5,649 bases of DNA, from the NCBI GenBank assembly GCA_946410375.1, contig CAMKAB010000068.1:1-5649 (forward strand), given 5' to 3'. Below, piece after piece: positions 1 to 5,649 of the stretch. The notes beneath the pieces are model-generated. The model ran no database searches and was not told where the DNA came from. It worked only from the letters and a program-made list of their open reading frames with translations. Every line of letters begins with the position of its first letter. Position 1 is the first letter of the stretch. The stretch is from an uncultured Spirochaetaceae bacterium. GTDB taxonomy: Bacteria > Spirochaetota > Spirochaetia > Sphaerochaetales > Sphaerochaetaceae. A program made the translations under genes and the position numbers.

Positions 1-266
1 AAGCGCTCAGAACGCAAATAGGAAATGGCTTTATTTTAATGATTTTGGGCATGGCTATCGTTTTTGTGTTTCTGACTATTTTGGTTTTTGCAACGAAATC
101 AGTGTCAAAGATTGTTAAGAAATTTGAGAAAGAAGCACCGAAAACAAGTTCTGCTAAGGCTCAGGGGGGCGCAGCGGTTCAAAAAGCATCCGTTCCTCAG
201 ACGAGCGAAGCAGAGGTGGCGGCTGCGATTGTGATTATGGCGGCGATGTCAAAATCAAGAAATTAA
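1..266 (+). CDS. oadG: Sodium-pump decarboxylase gamma subunit (OadG-like), 5' end outside the window
   Basis: This is the small membrane subunit that, in the oxaloacetate decarboxylase family, anchors the alpha subunit and helps assemble it with beta. One hydrophobic segment (ILMILGMAIVFVFLTILVF) is followed by a basic stretch (KIVKKFEK), an Ala/Ser/Gln-rich linker and a C-terminal EAEVAAAIVIMAAM helix, which is the usual OadG layout. A 75-residue version could start at the ATG at 39. However, the same frame is open to the window edge (first full codon at 3) and the residues before that ATG, QIGNGFIL, continue the typical OadG N-terminus. No good ribosome site precedes 39. I therefore infer that the true start lies upstream and that M39 is internal. 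Position directly ahead of oadA and oadB matches the classic G-A-B order. The C-terminus ends shortly (SKSRN) and may be frameshifted (see findings). Confidence 0.8.
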   Translation, partial: ALRTQIGNGFILMILGMAIVFVFLTILVFATKSVSKIVKKFEKEAPKTSSAKAQGGAAVQKASVPQTSEAEVAAAIVIMAAMSKSRN

Positions 267-462
267 AACGTGAAGAGCAGGGCTTCGGAAAATTGAATCC
301 GTATTTTTCCGTGTTTATGCGCATTATCCGGTTCGTAAACGGCGTTGTGGTGGCCTCCGCTATAAGACGCGTTTGTGTTGCGTGCATTCGGGATGCGTAT
401 GGCGTAAAGGGGAATTGACGGTTCGGATTATCCCGAGCGTTGCCTGAGGGAGCAAGAGTTAC
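267..462 (+). other. Long intra-operon gap between oadG and oadA
   Basis: This 196-base stretch is long for a gap inside an operon. It holds a possible hairpin with arms CGGAAAA (286-292) and TTTTCCG (305-311) around a 12-base loop, with no T-run after it. Frame 2 stays open from inside oadG to a TGA at 416-418 and contains a 33-codon ORF starting at ATG 317. Its product (start MRIIRFVNGVVVASAIRR) resembles nothing I know and has no clear ribosome site, so I do not call it a gene. The far end holds the oadA ribosome site GAGGGAG at 446-452. A TTGACG at 415-420 has no partner -10 box. Confidence 0.5.
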
Positions 463-2328
463 ATGTCAAAGAAAAAAGTAAATTTTATGTGCACCGCATT
501 CAGAGACGGTTTCCAGTCTGTGTACGGTGCGAGAGTTTTCACAAAAGATTTCATGCCTGCGGTTGATGCGGCGCGTAAGGCCGGAATTACGCATTTTGAA
601 GCGGGCGGCGGCGCAAGATTTCAGAGTTTGTATTTTTACAGCAACGAAGATGCTTTTGAGATGATGGATGAGTTCAGACGCACTGCGGGAAAAGATGCCA
701 ATTTGCAGACGTTGTCCAGAGGTGTGAATGTGGTAGGTCTGGACAGTCAGCCTCGCGATATCATCAAGCTTCATGCCGATATGTTTAAAAAGCACGGAAT
801 GACCACGATCAGAAATTTTGACGCATTGAATGATGTGAACAACCTGATTGACAGCGGGCGCGCGATTCACGATGCCGGTTTGAAGCACGAAGTGACCATC
901 ACAATGATGAGTCTTCCTCCGAAAACGACAGGCGCTCATGACCCTGCGTTTTATGAAAAGGTGCTTCGCGGAATTTTGGATGCAGGCATTCCTTTTGACA
1001 GCATTTGCTATAAGGATGCTTCGGGAACATCCACTCCGAGGGTTGTGTATGAAACCATCAAGAAAGCGAGAAAGCTTTTGGGTGATAAAATTACTATCGT
1101 TATGCATAGCCATGACACTGCGGGATGTTGCGTACAGCAGTACGTGAGCGCGCTCGATGCGGGTGCGAACCAGTTGGACCTTTCCATGCAGCCGGTCTCC
1201 GGAGGTACATGTCAGCCTGATATCATCACAATGTGGCACGCTCTTCGCGGTACCGATTATGATCTTGGTATTGACATTCACGCAATTCAGAAGGCGGAAA
1301 CCGTTTTCCAGGAGTGCATGAAGGACTACTTCCTGCCGCCTGAGGCTACAACGGTGAATCCGAATATTCCGTTCTTCCCGCTTCCGGGCGGTGCGCTTAC
1401 GGCGAATACGCAGATGCTTCGTGATAACGGGCTTATGGACAAGTATCCGGAAATCGTTGAAGCGATGGGCGAGACTGTGGCTAAGGGCGGATTCGGTACG
1501 AGCGTGACTCCTGTGTCTCAGTTCTATTTCCAGCAGGCGTTTAATAACGTTATGTTCGGACCGTGGAAAAAGATTGCGGAGGGCTACGGAAAGATGGTCC
1601 TCGGTTATTTCGGAAAGACTCCGGTGGCTCCTGATGCGGAAGTTGTGAAGATCGCTGCGGAGCAGTTGAAGATGGAGCCTACAACGAAAAAAGTTGTGGA
1701 TATTAACGATGCGGATCCGAAGAAGGGAAGAAAGGCTGCGGAAGAAATGCTGAAAGCCGCGAACCTTCCGATTACGGATGAGAACGTGTTTATTGCCGCT
1801 TCATGTAAAGAGAAGGGCATTTTGTACCTTACCGGAAATGCGAAGGTAAACGGGGTTAGAAAGGCAACTCCGGAAGAAGTCTCCGCCAGGGAAACAGGCG
1901 AATACACCGTTACGGTGAACGGACATGCTTACGGAGTTAAACTCGGAAAGGATAAGGTTGTTGTGAACGGGGAGACATATCCTTTTGCTGTCGGCTTCGG
2001 AATTGATAAGGAGGCGGTTGAGAAAACAAAAGCTTCTCTTGCAAGCGCACCTGCCGTTCAGAGCGCTTCTGCCGCAAGCGCGGCTCCTTCCGCGCCGGCT
2101 CCTGCCGCGGGAAGCGGACAGGCTGTAAACGCTCCGATGCCGGGTCTCGTGCTTCGCATCGATGTAAAGGTCGGACAGGCGGTGAAGAAGAATGATCTTC
2201 TTTTGGTTATGGAAGCGATGAAGATGGAAAACGAGATTTATGCTCCTTGCGACGGTACGATAAGCAGTATCCCGGTGTCTCAGGGTCAGCAGTTAACAGC
2301 TGGAGATGTTCTTTGCACGATTGCATAA
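463..2328 (+). CDS. oadA: Oxaloacetate decarboxylase-type alpha subunit (carboxyltransferase plus biotinyl domain)
   Basis: This 621-residue protein is the cytoplasmic carboxyltransferase and biotin carrier of a Na+-pumping decarboxylase; in the family it moves CO2 from oxaloacetate (or a related acid) to biotin. Residues 1 to about 290 form the HMGL-like TIM barrel. Likely metal ligands are D15 (FRDGFQS), K184 (CYKDASG, the carbamylated lysine of the family) and H215/H217 (MHSHDTAG). Residues 290-450 form the conserved carboxylase domain (LPPEATTVNP, LPGGALTANTQM, GGFGTSVTPVSQ). An Ala/Pro/Ser linker (about 525-555) leads to the biotinyl domain (NAPMPGLV to the end), with biotin expected on K587 in MEAMKM. 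The ATG at 463 is preceded by GAGGGAG with a 10-base spacer. Length is near the usual 590-620. The barrel motifs differ from classic RDAHQS-type enzymes, so the exact substrate (oxaloacetate, methylmalonyl-CoA or a pyruvate carboxylase-B-like role) is unproven; the oadG/oadB neighbours favour a decarboxylase pump. Confidence 0.93.
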   Translation: MSKKKVNFMCTAFRDGFQSVYGARVFTKDFMPAVDAARKAGITHFEAGGGARFQSLYFYSNEDAFEMMDEFRRTAGKDANLQTLSRGVNVVGLDSQPRDIIKLHADMFKKHGMTTIRNFDALNDVNNLIDSGRAIHDAGLKHEVTITMMSLPPKTTGAHDPAFYEKVLRGILDAGIPFDSICYKDASGTSTPRVVYETIKKARKLLGDKITIVMHSHDTAGCCVQQYVSALDAGANQLDLSMQPVSGGTCQPDIITMWHALRGTDYDLGIDIHAIQKAETVFQECMKDYFLPPEATTVNPNIPFFPLPGGALTANTQMLRDNGLMDKYPEIVEAMGETVAKGGFGTSVTPVSQFYFQQAFNNVMFGPWKKIAEGYGKMVLGYFGKTPVAPDAEVVKIAAEQLKMEPTTKKVVDINDADPKKGRKAAEEMLKAANLPITDENVFIAASCKEKGILYLTGNAKVNGVRKATPEEVSARETGEYTVTVNGHAYGVKLGKDKVVVNGETYPFAVGFGIDKEAVEKTKASLASAPAVQSASAASAAPSAPAPAAGSGQAVNAPMPGLVLRIDVKVGQAVKKNDLLLVMEAMKMENEIYAPCDGTISSIPVSQGQQLTAGDVLCTIA

Positions 2329-2360
2329 GGGCGTAGGAGAGAGAAGGAGATTAAGATTAT

Positions 2361-3590
2361 ATGTTTGGTAAATCATTATTAAATTTATGGCAGACCACGG
2401 GTCTTTACGGGTTTCTTGATCTGAATCCTTCTGCGGGGTTCGGCTGGGGAAACGCCGTTATGATTCTGGTAGGTTTTCTGCTCTTTTTCTTGGCTATAAA
2501 GAAGGGATTCGAGCCGCTTTTGCTTATTCCTATCGGAATGGGTTGCGTGCTGTCCAATATCCCTTATGCATACATTGCCAGCGTGGATCCGTCATTGGCG
2601 GCGGGGAGCCAGGGCGCTGTCGGATTCATAAAAATCCTCTTTGACAGCGGTATTCAGTCCGGACTTTTCCCTGTGCTTATATTCATGGGAGTCGGTGCTA
2701 TGACGGACTTCGGACCGCTTATTGCAAATCCGAAAACGCTTCTTTTGGGCGCTGCGGCGCAGTTCGGAATCTTTGCCGCTTTGCTTGGGGCGTTGGGACT
2801 AAGCTTTATTCCCGGAATAAATTTTGACCTTCATGCTGCCGCTTCCATTGGAATTATCGGCGGTGCCGACGGACCTACGGCTATTTATGTCACAAGCCGT
2901 TTGGCTCCCGAGCTTTTGGGTCCGATTGCCGTTGCTGCGTATTCCTACATGGCTCTTGTGCCTGTCATTCAGCCGCCTATCATGAAGGCTCTGACAACAA
3001 AGGAAGAGAGGATGATTAAAATGCAGCAGCTTCGCCCGGTGTCAAAGACGGAGAAGATCATTTTCCCTATCAGCGTTTTGACTGTCTGCGCAATCCTTCT
3101 TCCGAGCGCCACACCTCTTATCGGTTCTCTGATGTTTGGAAATCTGCTTACGGAATGCGGAGTTACCAAGAGACTTTCAGACACCGCAAGCAATGCCATG
3201 ATGAACATTGTGACAATCTGTCTCGGACTGTCTGTGGGCTCAAAGATGGAGGCAAGCCACTTCCTTACGCTGAACACGCTCGGAATTCTGCTGTTAGGAG
3301 CTATTGCGTTCAGTCTCGGTACGGCAATGGGCGTGATTATCGCCAAGCTTATGAACAAGCTGGATCCGAAGCATCCGGTGAATCCTCTGATCGGAAGCGC
3401 AGGTGTTTCCGCTGTTCCTATGGCGGCGCGTGTGTCTTCGAAGGTCGGGCAGGAAGCTGATCCTCAGAATTTCCTTCTTATGCATGCAATGGGGCCTAAT
3501 GTTTCCGGCGTTATCGGAAGCGCTGTGGCTGCGGGTGTGCTGATGGCGTCTGTTCCTGTAATGGAGCCGCTCAGAATATTGCTGGGTTGA
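2361..3590 (+). CDS. oadB: Sodium-pump decarboxylase beta subunit (OadB-like)
   Basis: This 409-residue integral membrane protein is the ion-pumping subunit: in the family it decarboxylates carboxybiotin on the alpha subunit and exports Na+. Many hydrophobic segments are visible (about 33-48, 52-68, 99-116, 126-150, 186-204, 233-256, 306-330, 380-398). The signature [12 protein letters not shown] at residues 165-176 contains D170, corresponding to the essential Asp203 of the Klebsiella enzyme. The second re-entrant region, [17 protein letters not shown] (341-357), holds N341 and S350, which keep the nine-residue spacing of Klebsiella Asn373 and Ser382. [18 protein letters not shown] near the C-terminus is also typical. 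Length is within the family range (about 375-435). The start at 2361 follows AAGGAGA (2344-2350) with a 10-base spacer and lies 32 bases after oadA, so the two genes are surely co-transcribed. The same subunit serves methylmalonyl-CoA and glutaconyl-CoA decarboxylases, so it does not fix the substrate. Confidence 0.95.
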   Translation: MFGKSLLNLWQTTGLYGFLDLNPSAGFGWGNAVMILVGFLLFFLAIKKGFEPLLLIPIGMGCVLSNIPYAYIASVDPSLAAGSQGAVGFIKILFDSGIQSGLFPVLIFMGVGAMTDFGPLIANPKTLLLGAAAQFGIFAALLGALGLSFIPGINFDLHAAASIGIIGGADGPTAIYVTSRLAPELLGPIAVAAYSYMALVPVIQPPIMKALTTKEERMIKMQQLRPVSKTEKIIFPISVLTVCAILLPSATPLIGSLMFGNLLTECGVTKRLSDTASNAMMNIVTICLGLSVGSKMEASHFLTLNTLGILLLGAIAFSLGTAMGVIIAKLMNKLDPKHPVNPLIGSAGVSAVPMAARVSSKVGQEADPQNFLLMHAMGPNVSGVIGSAVAAGVLMASVPVMEPLRILLG

Positions 3591-3607
3591 TTTTATAATG
3601 TGAAATA

Positions 3608-3633
3608 TTCGTATGAATTTTTCGTATGAATCG
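3608..3633 (+). repeat. Short tandem repeat, two 13-base units after oadB
   Basis: TTCGTATGAAT occurs at 3608-3618 and again at 3621-3631, giving two units with a 13-base period. It lies in the untranslated tail of the oad transcript, ahead of the terminator. No function is evident; a simple local duplication is the plainest explanation. Confidence 0.6.
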
Positions 3634-3710
3634 GCGGGCTGTATGTTTCGGTGTCGGAATTATTGAGTTTCATCGGGGCGGGGCTTGCTGATGCGATATG
3701 AAAAACGGGT

Positions 3711-3744
3711 AAGAACGGGGTTGCGACGCAACCCCGTTCTTTTT
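3711..3744 (+). terminator. Intrinsic terminator closing the oad operon
   Basis: AAGAACGGGGTTGC (3711-3724) pairs perfectly with GCAACCCCGTTCTT (3728-3741) over 14 bases around a three-base GAC loop, and T residues run from 3740 to 3744. This is a strong rho-independent terminator 121 bases after the oadB stop. It separates the oad transcript from the helicase gene. The T-run lies on the plus-strand side, so it acts on rightward transcription; a weaker effect on the opposite strand cannot be excluded because a short A-run (3701-3705) lies six bases to the left. Confidence 0.93.
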
Positions 3745-3888
3745 GGTGCTTGGTTTGATTGTAAAGTTGAAAATGACATATTAATTGTTATTGTCTTGAT
3801 TTTTTTAATAAAAAATGGTTCTCGACTAGTTAAAATCTTTTAAATAGGGTTTAATATGTGTAAAGTTAATAACTGAGGGGTTTTAAGG
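3745..3888 (+). promoter_or_regulatory. AT-rich leader of the helicase gene, probable promoter region
   Basis: This 144-base spacer is very AT-rich and lies between a strong terminator and a gene on the same strand, so the helicase promoter must lie here if the gene is expressed on its own. The best -10 candidate I see is TAATAT at 3852-3857, with only a poor -35 (GTTAAA, 3829-3834) 17 bases upstream. TAAAAT at 3831-3836 is an alternative with no good -35. The octamer GTAAAGTT occurs at 3761-3768 and 3860-3867, 99 bases apart, and could be an operator pair or chance. The precise promoter call is weak. Confidence 0.35.
3875..3880 (+). promoter_or_regulatory. Ribosome binding site that sets the GTG start of the helicase
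   Basis: GAGGGG lies eight bases ahead of the GTG at 3889. An in-frame TGA at 3874-3876 overlaps it, so translation cannot begin farther upstream in this frame. The first in-frame ATG (3922) has no comparable site before it, which favours GTG as the start. Confidence 0.65.
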
Positions 3889-5649
3889 GTGTTTGAAAAA
3901 AAATCAAATTACTCTCCGGGAATGCGTGTTATCATCCGTGATGAAGAGTGGATAATTAGGAAGGTTTCTAAAAATACGTTGAACAACGGAGTTCTTTACT
4001 GTTCAGGTATCTCAACTCTCGTAAAAGATAGAGACGCAACTTTTCTTGAAGATCTTGAAAATATAGAAATTGTAAACCCAGCGAATGTTAAGCTTATTGC
4101 AGACCATTCTCCTCATTTCAGACAAGCTCAGCTTTTTATAGAGAGTCTTTGGCGGCAGAAGATTCCGACAGATACGGCATTGCATATTGGTCAAAATTCA
4201 GCCATGGATTCTTTGCCTTATCAGCTTGAACCGACACAGATTGTTTTAAAGCGTCCTCGTCAGCGAATACTTATTGCAGATGAAGTCGGTCTCGGTAAAA
4301 CTCTTGAAGCAGGTATTCTTATTTCAGAACTCATTGCGCGCGGTAAGGGAAAACGCATTCTTGTTGTAACAGTAAAGAATATGATGATGCAGTTCCAGAA
4401 GGAATTGTGGAATCGTTTTACAATTCCGCTTGTAAGACTTGATTCAAATCGCATTCAAAAGATAAGAGCGAATCTTCCTTCAAATTATAATCCTTTTTTC
4501 TATTACGATAAAACTATTGTCAGTATAGACACTCTTAAACGTGATGTTGAATACCGCATTCATTTGGAAAATGCATATTGGGATATCATTGTAATAGATG
4601 AAGCTCAGAATGTTGCAAGTCGCGGTGACAGGAAGGCACAGCGTTCAAAACTTGCTGAGCTTTTGGCAACCCGGTCAGATACAATGATTATGCTTTCTGC
4701 GACTCCGCATGATGGAAAAGCACGTAGTTTTGCATCGTTGATGAACATGCTAGATTCAACCGCAATTGCAAATCCGGATGACTATAAAGCAGAAGATATA
4801 AAAGGACTTTTTGTACGCCGATTCAAAAAAGATATCCGCGATGAAGTTGGTGGAGCTTTCCTTGAACGAAAAGTTGAAATGCAAAAGTGTCAGGCGAGTC
4901 CTGTAGAAGAAATTGTTTTTGAGCTTTTTGCTGACTTGTCATTGCAGATGGATGAAAATCGTAAAGGTGGAGCAGGGCAACTCTTTAAAACAACTCTTGA
5001 AAAATCTTTATTTTCAAGCCCCGCTGCCTGCCATAAAACAGTAGAAAACAGACTAAAGACTTTATACAAAAAATATCCTGACGGAAATATGAAGGATATT
5101 GCTTCTCTTGAAAACTTGAAGAAAGCTCTTGAATCAATAACTTCAAAGGATTTTTCTCGCTATCAGGAATTATTGCGACTATTGAACAGCAATGAATATG
5201 CATGGTCGCCGGAAAATACAGAAGATCGTCTTGTAATTTTTACAGAACGCATTGAAACCATGAAGTATCTTGTTCAAAATCTGCGGACTGACTTAAAACT
5301 TTCTGACAAACAAGTGATTGGAATTTCGGGTGAAATGAGCGATGTTGAACAGCAGCAGATTGTAGAAAACTTTGGCCGAACAGAGAGCCCTGTAAGAATA
5401 CTTGTTGCATCAGATGTTGCTAGCGAGGGTTTGAACCTGCATCACCTAAGCCACAGAATGATACATTTTGATATTCCGTGGAGCTTAATGGTTTTCCAGC
5501 AGCGCAATGGCCGAATCGACCGTTACGGACAGAATGAACGTCCTGATATTCGTTACATGCTCATTCAATCAGAAAACAAGCGCATAAAAGGTGATATGCG
5601 AATTATTGAAATCCTTATTGAAAAGGAAGAACAGGCCCAGAAGAATATT
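3889..5649 (+). CDS. SNF2/RapA-family helicase-ATPase, 3' end outside the window
   Basis: The frame runs 587 codons from a GTG start to the right edge without a stop. An N-terminal segment of about 100 residues (SPGMRVIIRDEEWIIRKV onward), predicted to be beta-rich, precedes the motor core. Core motifs in order are PYQLEPTQ (110-117, nucleotide-side motif), DEVGLGKT (131-138, Walker A, K137), DEAQ (237-240, Walker B), SATPHDG (270-276, motif III), DVASEGLNL (509-517, motif V) and QRNGRIDRYGQ (538-548, motif VI with arginine fingers). A Lys-rich, probably helical insert (about 310-440) separates the two lobes. Such proteins are ATP-driven translocases on DNA or protein-nucleic acid complexes. 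Relatives include RapA/HepA and the DrmD-type helicase of DISARM phage defence; I cannot tell which from this gene alone. Many relatives are about 900-1,100 residues, so a sizeable C-terminal part is probably missing. It is clearly more AT-rich than the oad genes, which suggests separate origin. Confidence 0.9.
   Translation, partial: MFEKKSNYSPGMRVIIRDEEWIIRKVSKNTLNNGVLYCSGISTLVKDRDATFLEDLENIEIVNPANVKLIADHSPHFRQAQLFIESLWRQKIPTDTALHIGQNSAMDSLPYQLEPTQIVLKRPRQRILIADEVGLGKTLEAGILISELIARGKGKRILVVTVKNMMMQFQKELWNRFTIPLVRLDSNRIQKIRANLPSNYNPFFYYDKTIVSIDTLKRDVEYRIHLENAYWDIIVIDEAQNVASRGDRKAQRSKLAELLATRSDTMIMLSATPHDGKARSFASLMNMLDSTAIANPDDYKAEDIKGLFVRRFKKDIRDEVGGAFLERKVEMQKCQASPVEEIVFELFADLSLQMDENRKGGAGQLFKTTLEKSLFSSPAACHKTVENRLKTLYKKYPDGNMKDIASLENLKKALESITSKDFSRYQELLRLLNSNEYAWSPENTEDRLVIFTERIETMKYLVQNLRTDLKLSDKQVIGISGEMSDVEQQQIVENFGRTESPVRILVASDVASEGLNLHHLSHRMIHFDIPWSLMVFQQRNGRIDRYGQNERPDIRYMLIQSENKRIKGDMRIIEILIEKEEQAQKNI

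Noticed and set aside
317..418. 33-codon ORF in the oadG-oadA gap
   Set aside because: It has no good ribosome site and no recognised product. Its frame is open from inside oadG, so it is better explained as chance or as part of a frameshifted tail.
415..443. TTGACG as a -35 box for a separate oadA promoter
   Set aside because: No TATAAT-like hexamer lies 16-18 bases downstream, and GATTAT at 426-431 is far too close to serve as -10.
466..1281. Open minus-strand frame of 271 codons opposite oadA
   Set aside because: It lies wholly antisense to a clearly coding oadA, its product is rich in Arg, His and Cys with no recognisable domain, and no ribosome site supports it. It is a shadow of the oadA codon pattern.
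2969..3358. Minus-strand frame of 129 codons opposite oadB
   Set aside because: It is antisense to strongly conserved OadB sequence and shows no family likeness of its own.
3922..3924. ATG as the start of the helicase
   Set aside because: It is in frame but falls inside the SPGMRVIIRDEEW segment and lacks a ribosome site, whereas GTG at 3889 has GAGGGG at the right distance.
4260..4454. Minus-strand short frames opposite the helicase (also 4012-4194 and 4985-5203)
   Set aside because: All three overlap the helicase frame, whose motifs are intact along this stretch, and none has a recognisable product.

Overview
The window has two unrelated parts. Positions 1 to about 3744 hold a compact operon for a membrane-bound, biotin-dependent, sodium-pumping decarboxylase of the oxaloacetate/methylmalonyl-CoA decarboxylase type. 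The order is the gamma subunit (oadG-like, cut by the left edge), the alpha subunit with carboxyltransferase and biotinyl domains (oadA-like, 463-2328), and the beta subunit carrying the ion pump (oadB-like, 2361-3590). A strong intrinsic terminator at 3711-3744 closes it. In the known family, alpha moves the carboxyl group from the substrate to its biotin. Beta then decarboxylates carboxybiotin and couples this to Na+ export, and gamma anchors alpha to beta in the cytoplasmic membrane.

After the terminator comes a short AT-rich spacer and then one long plus-strand reading frame. It starts at a GTG at 3889 and is still open at the right edge (587 codons visible). It carries a nearly complete SNF2/RapA-type helicase-ATPase core: GLGKT, DEAQ, SATPHDG and QRNGRIDRYGQ. 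This gene is visibly more AT-rich than the decarboxylase operon. By hand count, single 60-base lines give 34 G/C at 2701 against 18 at 4441 and 25 at 4261. It therefore looks like accessory or acquired DNA, possibly the first gene of a defence-type module whose other members would lie past the right edge. Nothing in the window itself proves a defence role.

The organism is an anaerobic or fermentative bacterium that uses a Na+ decarboxylase pump. The alpha subunit belongs to a divergent clade (FRDGFQS, NFDALND, CYKDASG) that I associate from memory with spirochaetes such as Treponema and some sulfate reducers. With frequent AGA arginine codons and moderate G+C, a Treponema-like host is my best guess, held loosely. 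I see no tRNA, rRNA, CRISPR array, insertion sequence or attachment site. The points worth a second look are the helicase at the edge, the altered active-site surroundings of the alpha subunit, a possible frameshift at the end of oadG with a long gap behind it, and short repeats in the 3591-3888 spacer.
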